In this document: positions 1 through 5,993 of the stretch, one piece after another
How the letters are laid out: every line of letters begins with the position of its first letter
How positions within the stretch are numbered: position 1 is the stretch's first letter
Source: Clostridiales bacterium UBA8960
GTDB lineage: Bacteria; Bacillota; Clostridia; Peptostreptococcales; Acidaminobacteraceae
Assembly (NCBI GenBank): GCA_003482695.1
Contig: DMYC01000040.1
Coordinates: 1 to 12,547 of the forward strand
Reading direction: 5' to 3'
DNA length: 12,547 nt
Translations under genes and position numbers: made by a program
The notes under the pieces: generated by a model
Databases searched by the model: none
Seen by the model: only the letters and a program-made list of their open reading frames with translations
Told to the model about the DNA's origin: nothing

Positions 1-53
1 AATTTGTTGCGATGTTCTTAGAATAGTTTTTCGGATTTGGGGAAAAAAAATAA

Positions 54-79
54 GGCTTAAATTCATTTGAATTTAAGCC
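54..79 (-). terminator. Terminator-like hairpin read on the minus strand
   Basis: The 12-base arm GGCTTAAATTCA (54-65) is perfectly complementary to 68-79, leaving a 2-base centre. On the minus strand it is followed by a run of eight T (the A-run at 43-50) after TTA, which is the form of an intrinsic terminator. On the plus strand there is no T-run after the hairpin. No minus-strand gene is visible immediately to its right, so what it would terminate is unknown. Confidence 0.55.
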
Positions 80-106
80 CATCAACATAAAATGTTAAGA
101 AGGGGG

Positions 107-152
107 GAATTTCGCGAGTGGGGTATTTTGGGGGAATGCCCACCCGGAATTC
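107..152. repeat. Imperfect inverted repeat (hairpin)
   Basis: GAATT (107-111) pairs with AATTC (148-152), a CG pair follows, and GTGGG (118-122) pairs with CCCAC (139-143), with small internal mismatches. The loop carries a run of five G. No T-run follows, so it does not look like a terminator. It could be a structured leader or a regulator site; no known RNA family was recognised. Confidence 0.4.
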
Positions 153-203
153 ATTATTGGGGTTTTGTTGCATCATTTAGGTAATTTTTGGGAGTTTATA
201 TCT

Positions 204-229
204 GGTTAACGATCTGTATATCGTTGACC
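204..229. repeat. Ten-base-pair dyad GGTTAACGAT / ATCGTTGACC
   Basis: The two 10-base arms (204-213 and 220-229) are complementary over their whole length, counting one G-U pair, around the 6-base spacer CTGTAT. It lies about 90 bases upstream of the best promoter candidate for the BTAD regulator gene. It could be an operator for a dimeric regulator, possibly the neighbour itself. It is followed by TGTTTT, which is too weak to call a terminator. Confidence 0.4.
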
Positions 230-315
230 TGTTTTCATTATAGGTTTCACTTATGTATAGGTTATGACCCCTTTGTGAATATTCTGTTAAGATGGCATTG
301 ACTTTTTACAAAAAA

Positions 316-346
316 TTGTTTGATTCTACCCGTAAAATGGTAATAT
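316..346 (+). promoter_or_regulatory. Possible promoter of the BTAD regulator gene
   Basis: TTGTTT (316-321) could be a -35 box and TAATAT (341-346) a -10 box; the -10 is preceded by TGG, giving an extended -10. The 19-base spacing is long and the -35 is weak. A similar TTGTTTGATT...ATGGTA arrangement occurs upstream of the surface protein gene. Confidence 0.35.
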
Positions 347-380
347 AGATTATACAAGAACTATTATGGAGGCGTTACCA

Positions 381-1574
381 ATGAACACTTCACCCGTGGA
401 CCACGCGCAACCGACATTCATCATCGAGACTTTGGGGCGATTCGACGTTAAAAAAAGCGGCGAATCTTTAGTCAGGTCTTCTTCAGGGTCCAAAAAAATA
501 TGGGAGCTCTATAAGTTCATGCTCACGCATCGCGACCGAACGTTTACACCAGAGGCCATCATGGATCAGCTATGGGTCTCCGAAGAATATAGCGACCCAA
601 GAAGCACTTTAAGGCGACAAATGCACAGGCTTCGGCAGTCGCTTCGTGAAGAAGAAGTGCACGATCAACTGAAGACCCTACAGTTCACTAATGGTTATTA
701 TAAATGGAACGATCAGATATGCTTTGAGATCGACATCGATCGCTTTGAATCGCTGATCAAGCAAGGCGACTTGTTTAGGACCGCGGCGCAAGATAAGGCG
801 CTCGACCTATATATGGAAGCTTTGGCACTCTATCATGGCGATTATCTGCCTGAGTGCTTTGACCAACATTGGGTGTTTTCTGTTAGAAACCACTATAGAA
901 GGCTTTACCTCACAACCGTTTTAAAGTCTGTCGAACTGCTAAAATCAAGCAGGCGGCATGATTTGATCATCGAACTTTGTCAAAAGGCGATTCAAATCGA
1001 CATCTATGAAGAAGCTTTCCATTTATACCTGATGGAGGCACTACTTAAGAATGGCCGTCAAAAGCAAGGGCTCGAACACTATGAATACATCACGGGTTTT
1101 TATTATCATGAAATGGGGCTTAAACCCTCCAGCGATATGAAGCTCATGTATAAACGCCTGCTTCAGACGCACTCGCCGATCGGCAACGAGTCAAGCCTCA
1201 TGGAAGCACTCGAGGCGAACTTGTCACTTGAAAACGCTTTTTATTGTGAGCCGGATGTCTTCAAATCGATTTATGAGCTAGAAAGAAGACGTAGCCAACG
1301 CTCAGGTGCAGCGTTTAGCATAGGCGTCGTGAACGCCTCACCTATAGACGGTTACAGCGCCTCACAAGAAGCCCTTAGAGTCAGCCACTTGAAGCAACAC
1401 CTCATGCAGGCGCTTCGAAAAGGCGACACATTCACCCTTTGGAACGAAAGCCAGTTCATCGTGTTATTGCCTGGTGTCGATAGCGATGTCATGCATAAAG
1501 TGCTTGCCCGTGTGTTGAGTCCATTTCCTAAGAGCGACCACATCAATGTCGAACAAATTAAACAACTGAGCTGA
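381..1574 (+). CDS. BTAD/SARP-type transcriptional regulator with degenerate GGDEF-like C-terminus
   Basis: Predicted cytoplasmic DNA-binding regulator of 397 residues. The N-terminal third (about 15-110) reads as an OmpR-type winged helix, with the segment KIWELYKFMLTHRDRTFTPE and a downstream basic helix TLRRQMHRLRQSL. Residues about 115-262 are an all-helical, TPR-like bacterial transcriptional activator domain (ALDLYMEALALYHGDYLPE; EEAFHLYLMEALLKNGRQ). Residues about 290-380 resemble a GGDEF fold (LRKGDTFTLWNESQFIVLLPG), but the signature GGDEF is replaced by NESQF, so diguanylate cyclase activity is not expected. I chose the ATG at 381 over the one at 366 because GGAGG at 368-372 sits 8 bases before it and overlaps the earlier ATG. 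The gene is monocistronic, with a terminator directly after it. Its target is unknown; the c-di-GMP-type fold could be a ligand sensor, which is inference. Confidence 0.8.
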   Translation: MNTSPVDHAQPTFIIETLGRFDVKKSGESLVRSSSGSKKIWELYKFMLTHRDRTFTPEAIMDQLWVSEEYSDPRSTLRRQMHRLRQSLREEEVHDQLKTLQFTNGYYKWNDQICFEIDIDRFESLIKQGDLFRTAAQDKALDLYMEALALYHGDYLPECFDQHWVFSVRNHYRRLYLTTVLKSVELLKSSRRHDLIIELCQKAIQIDIYEEAFHLYLMEALLKNGRQKQGLEHYEYITGFYYHEMGLKPSSDMKLMYKRLLQTHSPIGNESSLMEALEANLSLENAFYCEPDVFKSIYELERRRSQRSGAAFSIGVVNASPIDGYSASQEALRVSHLKQHLMQALRKGDTFTLWNESQFIVLLPGVDSDVMHKVLARVLSPFPKSDHINVEQIKQLS

Positions 1575-1610
1575 TGCATCGAATGTTTTATAGGATGCAG
1601 CAGCTTTTTT
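1570..1610 (+). terminator. Intrinsic terminator of the BTAD regulator gene
   Basis: GCTGATGCATC (1570-1580), which includes the stop codon, pairs with GATGCAGCAGC (1594-1604) with a single mismatch. The loop is 13 bases, and TTTTTT follows at 1605-1610. Confidence 0.75.
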
Positions 1611-1616
1611 CTATAT

Positions 1617-1646
1617 TTGACCCTGCACAGTGTCTTATACTATAAT
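1617..1646 (+). promoter_or_regulatory. Near-consensus housekeeping-type promoter
   Basis: TTGACC (1617-1622) and TATAAT (1641-1646) are separated by 18 bases and lie just after the upstream terminator. This is the clearest vegetative-sigma promoter in the window. It drives the two-gene flippase/glycosyltransferase operon. Confidence 0.75.
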
Positions 1647-1680
1647 AATGAATAGCAACGGTCACTAAAGAGGAGCACCT

Positions 1681-2088
1681 ATGAAACCCCTTAAATCATT
1701 TTTAAACAAAGAGACACTGGCCCAACTTTATCGCTATTTAGTGACGGGGTTCACCGCTTTTGGGATCGAATATGCGCTTTATGTGTTCCTCCTCAAAGTT
1801 TTAGGATGGCATTATGTCCTTTCAAGCGTCATCGTCTATGCGCTCGTGTTCTGGTTTTCATTTATCATCAACCGCATTTGGTCGTTCAAGTCGAAAGGCG
1901 ACATGAGAAAACAGGTCATCCAGTACGGTCTGCTCTTCTTTTTCAACCTTGTTGTCGCCAATGTAATCCTGATGACTTTTTTCATCGATATCGTCGGCAT
2001 AAGCCCGCTCGTATCACCGTTTCTTAAAATGGCTTGTGTCGTCTGCTGGAATTTCCTAATCTATAAAACCATCATATACAAAGAGTGA
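1681..2088 (+). CDS. GtrA/GtcA-family membrane protein (putative lipid-linked sugar flippase)
   Basis: A 135-residue, very hydrophobic protein with four predicted membrane segments (about 18-40, 45-64, 79-101, 108-130), the size and shape of the GtrA family. The family-typical N-R-x-W-x-F motif follows the second segment (NRIWSFK, 64-70), and an aromatic/basic end (NFLIYKTIIYK) closes the fourth. GtrA/GtcA proteins are thought to move undecaprenyl-phosphate-linked sugars across the membrane for decoration of O-antigen, teichoic acids or similar polymers. An AGGAG at 1671-1675 lies 5 bases before the ATG. The stop codon forms part of the ribosome binding site of the next gene, 10 bases downstream, so the two are translationally coupled. 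The transported sugar cannot be told from sequence. Confidence 0.88.
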   Translation: MKPLKSFLNKETLAQLYRYLVTGFTAFGIEYALYVFLLKVLGWHYVLSSVIVYALVFWFSFIINRIWSFKSKGDMRKQVIQYGLLFFFNLVVANVILMTFFIDIVGISPLVSPFLKMACVVCWNFLIYKTIIYKE

Positions 2089-2098
2089 GGTCAACTTA

Positions 2099-3031
2099 AT
2101 GGAATACTTAAAAGGCAAAACATTGGCACTCATCATCCCGGTTTACAATGAAGGCGATGCCGTTCGGAAACATTTGGCGGAGATTCGAAGAACGCTCCGT
2201 GAAGATGGCATCTTTTGCGAGTACCTGTTCATCGATGATGGTTCTAAAGACCATACGTGGCAAGTGCTTACTGAGCTTTGCGCAGAATTTGGCGACGTTC
2301 ATGCGATCAAGTTTGCGCGTAATTTTGGAAAAGAAATCGCACTTCGTGCTGGCGTGGAAGCCATCGACGCAGACCTATACCTGACGATGGATTCCGATTT
2401 GCAGCATCCGCCGCGGTATATAAAAAAAATGATCGAACTTATGGCGCTCGAAGGCGCTGACATCATCGATGGCGTCAAGGCCTCACGTGGCCATGAGTCT
2501 CTTAAACACAAACTGTTTGCGAAGAGCTTTTATAAAGTGCTAAAGGGCATCACGGGTCTTGAAATGGACAACTCGTCGGATTTCAAGCTGATGAAAAGGC
2601 AAGTCGTCAATACGATTCGGGAGTTTCACGAACGCAACCTGTTTTTTAGAGGCATCGTGAGTTGGGTCGGGTTTAAGGTGATACAGTTCCCTTTTGAAGT
2701 GGATGATCGAAAGGAAGGGACGACGCACTTCTCGTTTAGCAGACTCGTTTTTCTAGCGATGAGCGCGATTTTGTCTTATACGAGCAAGCCCCTTTATTTG
2801 ACGATTTTCAGCGGCCTTTTGTTTCTTGTTTTCGCCCTGGTCATGGGCGCTCAAACGATCTACAACTTTTTCTTCGGCCACGCCATCGACGGCTTTTCAA
2901 CGGTTATCTTGCTTATTTTAATCACCGGCTCGATGATCATGCTCTCTCTTGGCATTATTGGCGTCTATATTTCTAGAATTTACGAGGAAATCAAACGCAG
3001 ACCACGTTACATCATCGAAAAAAAATTATAA
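2099..3031 (+). CDS. Family 2 glycosyltransferase, CsbB/GtrB type (polyprenyl-phosphate sugar synthase)
   Basis: A 310-residue inverting GT-A enzyme expected to move a sugar from a nucleotide donor to polyprenyl phosphate at the inner membrane face. The GT2 domain fills about residues 8-215: LIIPVYNEGD at 11-20, DDGS at 46-49, and the metal-binding DSDLQHPP with D98 and D100. The acceptor-side segment DFKLM is at 161-165, and an RKEGTTHFSF stretch is at 204-213. Two membrane segments follow (about 234-258 and 268-292) with a short basic tail, the layout of GtrB, CsbB and Listeria GtlA proteins. TGAGG overlapping the upstream stop codon is 8 bases before the ATG. Pairing with the GtrA-type gene is the usual arrangement for this family. 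The nucleotide sugar is not predictable here. Confidence 0.9.
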   Translation: MEYLKGKTLALIIPVYNEGDAVRKHLAEIRRTLREDGIFCEYLFIDDGSKDHTWQVLTELCAEFGDVHAIKFARNFGKEIALRAGVEAIDADLYLTMDSDLQHPPRYIKKMIELMALEGADIIDGVKASRGHESLKHKLFAKSFYKVLKGITGLEMDNSSDFKLMKRQVVNTIREFHERNLFFRGIVSWVGFKVIQFPFEVDDRKEGTTHFSFSRLVFLAMSAILSYTSKPLYLTIFSGLLFLVFALVMGAQTIYNFFFGHAIDGFSTVILLILITGSMIMLSLGIIGVYISRIYEEIKRRPRYIIEKKL

Positions 3032-3049
3032 CGCTTTTCACTGCGAATG

Positions 3050-3098
3050 AAAAAGGAGACACCCACGACGCTTACGCATCGGGGTGATCTCCTTTTTT
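3050..3098. terminator. Bidirectional terminator between convergent genes
   Basis: AAAAAGGAGA followed by CACCC (3050-3064) pairs with GGGTG, a bulged A, and TCTCCTTTTTT (3082-3098). The A-run and T-run on opposite sides make it usable in both directions. It serves the glycosyltransferase gene on the plus strand. Its 3' arm lies inside the last codons of the minus-strand YfhO gene, whose stop codon falls in the loop. Confidence 0.75.
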
Positions 3099-5672
3099 GG
3101 TGCTTTGTTGTTTTTGCCGTCTTTCAAATTTTAAATAAAGCCAGGCGGTCAGTGCAACTGCGATGACGCTGAATGAAAGGCCCATGACAAAGCCTTCTGG
3201 AACATAAGAGAGCACGATTTCATGTGTGCCTCTTTCAACAGGCACTGCGATCATGGCGTTGTGAATCGGGTCGATCAAGACTTCCTGACCGTCAACTTTC
3301 GCCTTCCAGCCCGGTTCATATGGGATGGATGTATATAGTATGCCATCGCGGTCAGTCGTCACTGTCCCTACGATTTTAGTATCTTTAAATGAAGTGATTT
3401 CAAAAGGTTCTCTACTGAGCGCTTCGTGTACTGGCACATATTTGGCTTCATCGAACGTCACCATATGAAGGTTGAAATAGCCGTCCCTTGCTGCGTGCAC
3501 TTCAAACTCGAGTTTGATCTCCGTGCCCTCTTCGAGTACGCCGAGATCGACGATAAGCCCTCTTCTCGTTTCGTATTCTTGAGACTTTCCATCTACAGTC
3601 ACTTTCGTCTTATAAGAGCGGTTTGCAAACATGTAAAAATACATTTGCTTTGTTTCTGGCGCTGCGAACACCAAGGTTGCGTTGCCCACTTTTCCGCTGT
3701 CGATATTTGAATAGTTATACCGGATATCGTCCTGCGTTTTCTTTGTCATGTTGCTATAATTTTCCGACAGCACTTCGACATTGCTAAAAAGGTCCACTTC
3801 TATCCCTGTAGCGGTGAAGATGAAATCCTTTTGAACATCGAATGGGCTTCTGAATGCGTTGTTCCAATTGTAGACAGAGTAATCCACCATAAATCCGATC
3901 GGCAACGGGTACTTGTTGTCATAGATGGACACTTTGCCCGTCTGTGATTTTAGTTCATACCCCGCATTTTCTTCTGTGCCACCGTGGTCTCGACCAAGAA
4001 AGTATTTGACCCCCATCAGGCCGTTGACAAGCGGTGTGGATGCGGCAAATAGGTACCGGTTGGACTCAGGTGATGCGCCAAGTCCCAACTTTTGAGTGAA
4101 CTTCGATATATTCGCGTTCACTGTGGATGAGAACATGGAGACGCCTCTGTATCTGTAAAGCGTAGGGTCATTGGTGCTGTACCATTTGGTCATTTCGATT
4201 CGGTACAGATCCTCATCGCTCTGGTAAATCTCTTTTACGGCCGCTTTGATGTCATCACCTAGGTAAGGATAGGTTGTTCTAGCGGAACTTCCGGTGGTGG
4301 TGGTTCCGATGATCGAGGACATCAACGCCTCCGACAGGATCAAGACGCTTAGCCCGATGTAAAAAGCCTTTCTCCTGATCGTCTCATAACGGTACATTAA
4401 AAATAGGATGCTGTACATGGCGAGTGCACCTAAGCTGACATAAAAAACCGTATCTTTGAGGTCGAACACTTCATTGATCAGCAAGTAGCCTAAAAATCCA
4501 AGGCTGATGAACCAGATGTGTTTTCGAGGCAGTTCTTCAAACTGCTGAAAGCCATGATACGCCCACGTGATGATCAGAAACGAGAAGACAAATGCAAATC
4601 GGTAAGGCACTTCGTTTGGAAACTTGAATCCATGCCAGATGTAATTCAGGTAATTGATGTTGAAACTCAGTATAAAGAAGACGATCAGCATAAAGCTGAT
4701 GGCTTTTTCCTTGATTCTCACATTGGTGGAGGCATAGTAGATGGCCAACATATAGATGGCGATAAAGCCGCTAAAGATATTTGGGAGGCCGCTTTTCACA
4801 GATGGTTGTACGCCCGGGAGCATGTTGTTCAGGATTTCCATGACCGAAAAATAGGTTTCAAATTTCGCCGGGAATGTGCTGTTGACTGCATGTGTAAGTT
4901 GAAGCCCTCTATAGGTCGGCACTAAAACGATCGCTGCGATGCCCACCGCGAGTATGGAGAAAAAAACGGCCATCAACGTTTTCTTCAAAAATGCGCCTAT
5001 ATCAAATCCAGTTGTTTTCATGAGGTATAACGCAACATAGTAGATGACGATGAACTCACAGATGAAAAAACCTATATAAAAGTTGCTTATAAGGGCGATT
5101 GCAAGGGAAACCACATAAAGTGTAAACCCTTCACCGTCAATGATTCTGTGAAGTCCAAGGATAATCAGTGGCAAAAGTGCCATGGCATCAAGCCACATGA
5201 CGTTCCAGTAGTAGCCTACGGCATACCCGCAAAACGCATATAAAAGTCCAAAACCTGTGATTGAAAAGTCGTCTTTTTTAAATACCCCTCGAAGGTAGAT
5301 GGAGAAGAATGTGCCCGCAAGTGCAATTTTAAGACCAGTTGCCAGCATCATGAACTCTCTAAGCGCGTCTTTAGGAAATAGGATGGATAAAAAGTAGAGT
5401 GGGCTGAAAGCGTAGTAGGCCATGACTAAGATGAAGTTTGAACCAAGTCCAATATTCCAAGAGTAAAATAGCGAACTACCACTTTGTAGTTTACTCTGAA
5501 GTTCCTGTAAAAAAGGGTAATATTGATGCCAACTGTCTATGACCATGATCTGATTCTTTCCAAAAGGGAAAAGGCCTATCGCTGCAAACCCGATCATAAT
5601 AAACAAAAATGATATTGCGAATGTGGCGACTATGTGAATGTTGTTCTTAAGTGTCTTTTTAACAAATGGCAT
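3072..5672 (-). CDS. yfhO: YfhO-family GT-C membrane glycosyltransferase
   Basis: An 866-residue polytopic membrane protein, close to the usual length of YfhO proteins. The N-terminal half carries a first membrane segment at about 12-34, then an extracellular loop with VIDSWHQYYPF (D46, H49, Q50), the acidic loop motif expected of GT-C enzymes that use polyprenyl-linked sugars. About a dozen more hydrophobic segments follow. Then comes a large soluble, beta-rich outer domain (roughly 455-820), a last membrane helix (about 825-845) and a highly basic cytoplasmic tail. In Bacillus, YfhO works with CsbB and a GtcA-like flippase to glycosylate lipoteichoic acid; the convergent neighbours supply both partners. 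I place the start at 5672, not 5705, because AAAGGAGA lies 6 bases upstream of that ATG. The acceptor polymer is inferred, not shown. Confidence 0.85.
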   Translation of the reverse strand: MPFVKKTLKNNIHIVATFAISFLFIMIGFAAIGLFPFGKNQIMVIDSWHQYYPFLQELQSKLQSGSSLFYSWNIGLGSNFILVMAYYAFSPLYFLSILFPKDALREFMMLATGLKIALAGTFFSIYLRGVFKKDDFSITGFGLLYAFCGYAVGYYWNVMWLDAMALLPLIILGLHRIIDGEGFTLYVVSLAIALISNFYIGFFICEFIVIYYVALYLMKTTGFDIGAFLKKTLMAVFFSILAVGIAAIVLVPTYRGLQLTHAVNSTFPAKFETYFSVMEILNNMLPGVQPSVKSGLPNIFSGFIAIYMLAIYYASTNVRIKEKAISFMLIVFFILSFNINYLNYIWHGFKFPNEVPYRFAFVFSFLIITWAYHGFQQFEELPRKHIWFISLGFLGYLLINEVFDLKDTVFYVSLGALAMYSILFLMYRYETIRRKAFYIGLSVLILSEALMSSIIGTTTTGSSARTTYPYLGDDIKAAVKEIYQSDEDLYRIEMTKWYSTNDPTLYRYRGVSMFSSTVNANISKFTQKLGLGASPESNRYLFAASTPLVNGLMGVKYFLGRDHGGTEENAGYELKSQTGKVSIYDNKYPLPIGFMVDYSVYNWNNAFRSPFDVQKDFIFTATGIEVDLFSNVEVLSENYSNMTKKTQDDIRYNYSNIDSGKVGNATLVFAAPETKQMYFYMFANRSYKTKVTVDGKSQEYETRRGLIVDLGVLEEGTEIKLEFEVHAARDGYFNLHMVTFDEAKYVPVHEALSREPFEITSFKDTKIVGTVTTDRDGILYTSIPYEPGWKAKVDGQEVLIDPIHNAMIAVPVERGTHEIVLSYVPEGFVMGLSFSVIAVALTAWLYLKFERRQKQQSTKKGDHPDA

Positions 5673-5711
5673 ATTTGTCTCCTTTCTCGGCTGAAAATGC
5701 ATCATATGACT

Positions 5712-5717
5712 ATTATA
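5712..5717 (-). promoter_or_regulatory. Possible -10 box of the yfhO promoter
   Basis: On the minus strand a perfect TATAAT lies 39 bases upstream of the chosen yfhO start codon. The -35 region (GAAAGC or TGAAAG at the right distance) is poor, so the promoter may need an activator or may be weak. Confidence 0.4.
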
Positions 5718-5767
5718 CCTTAAAATTGAACGTTGCTTTCATTTTTTTTGGAGCCGTACAAACGTGT

Positions 5768-5783
5768 TTGTCACGCGTGACAA
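5768..5783. promoter_or_regulatory. Sixteen-base perfect palindrome, candidate operator
   Basis: TTGTCACGCGTGACAA is a perfect dyad with no spacer. It lies between the divergent yfhO and surface protein genes, about 50 bases upstream of the yfhO -10 box and 9 bases before the TTGTTT of the plus-strand promoter candidate. Its size and symmetry suit a dimeric repressor. I do not recognise the cognate regulator. Confidence 0.45.
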
Positions 5784-5792
5784 TCGCCTTTT

Positions 5793-5828
5793 TTGTTTGA
5801 TTTCGCTCTAATATGGTAGAAGTATTAT
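5793..5828 (+). promoter_or_regulatory. Tentative promoter of the riboswitch-surface protein transcript
   Basis: TTGTTT (5793-5798) is the best -35 candidate. The -10 is ambiguous: TAGAAG (5817-5822, 18-base spacing, preceded by TGG) or TATTAT (5823-5828). The transcript must start upstream of the aptamer at 5887, so a promoter in this stretch is expected. Confidence 0.35.
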
Positions 5829-5853
5829 GTGAACCACTTTTAAAAAGAAAACC

Positions 5854-5874
5854 ACTGAAAATAGGGTTTTCAGT
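5854..5874 (+). repeat. Leader hairpin upstream of the riboswitch
   Basis: ACTGAAAA (5854-5861) pairs perfectly with TTTTCAGT (5867-5874) around TAGGG. An alternative pairing, GAAAACC with GGTTTTC, uses some of the same bases. Only a short T stretch follows, so it is not called a terminator. It may insulate or stabilise the 5' end of the leader. Confidence 0.4.
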
Positions 5875-5886
5875 TTAAAGATCGAC

Positions 5887-5993
5887 TAAAGAAGGATGCC
5901 ATGATGCAAGTTTCGAATGTGGGCACTTGAATCTTGCGGAGCAAATAGTGCAACCGACCTTTCTTTACCACAAAGAGAGGAGATGTTAATTTA
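5887..5993 (+). promoter_or_regulatory. Class II cyclic-di-GMP riboswitch (aptamer plus SD-sequestering platform)
   Basis: The leader contains the conserved blocks of the c-di-GMP-II aptamer: ATGATG (5901-5906), GGGCACTTGA (5921-5930) and AGTGCAACCGACC (5947-5959), in the right order and spacing, as I recall them from the Clostridium acetobutylicum aptamer of known structure. GCACT (5923-5927) pairs with AGTGC (5947-5951), and a small hairpin TTGC-GGA-GCAA lies at 5934-5944. P1 is AAAGAAGG (5888-5895) with the pyrimidine tract 5958-5966. That same tract, CCTTTCTTT, can instead pair with AAAGAGAGG (5972-5980) over a 5-base loop, masking the Shine-Dalgarno AGAGAGGAG (5974-5982). Ligand binding should hold P1 closed and free the ribosome site, making this a translational ON switch. 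The aptamer call rests on sequence blocks; the switching direction is inference. Confidence 0.88.

Larger units (their letters stand above)
1..380. other. Gene-free leader region with inverted repeats and G-runs
   Basis: No credible coding sequence is seen; all frames close quickly. The stretch holds the minus-strand terminator-like hairpin at 54-79, an imperfect hairpin at 107-152, a dyad at 204-229, five runs of three or more G between 102 and 192, and a possible promoter at 316-346 ahead of the BTAD regulator. The first few dozen bases could be the tail of something outside the window, but nothing recognisable is there. Confidence 0.6.

Noticed and set aside
204..229. Intrinsic terminator for a gene left of the window
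   Set aside because: The stem is good but the following TGTTTTCATT is a weak T-run and no upstream gene is visible.
366..380. Upstream ATG at 366 as start of the BTAD regulator
   Set aside because: It overlaps the GGAGG that serves the ATG at 381 and has no ribosome binding site of its own.
4518..4925. 135-codon plus-strand reading frame inside yfhO
   Set aside because: It is antisense to a well-supported membrane protein gene, has no recognisable domain and no convincing ribosome site.
5673..5705. ATG at 5705 as start of yfhO
   Set aside because: AAAGGAGA sits within this extension at the right distance for the ATG at 5672; the extra residues are not needed for the first membrane helix.
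5854..5874. Terminator forming part of the riboswitch platform
   Set aside because: It lies upstream of the aptamer and lacks a real T-run, so it cannot be the ligand-controlled platform.
5887..5970. Class I (GEMM-I) c-di-GMP riboswitch
   Set aside because: The class I signature blocks are absent, while the class II blocks GGGCACTTGA and AGTGCAACCGACC are present.
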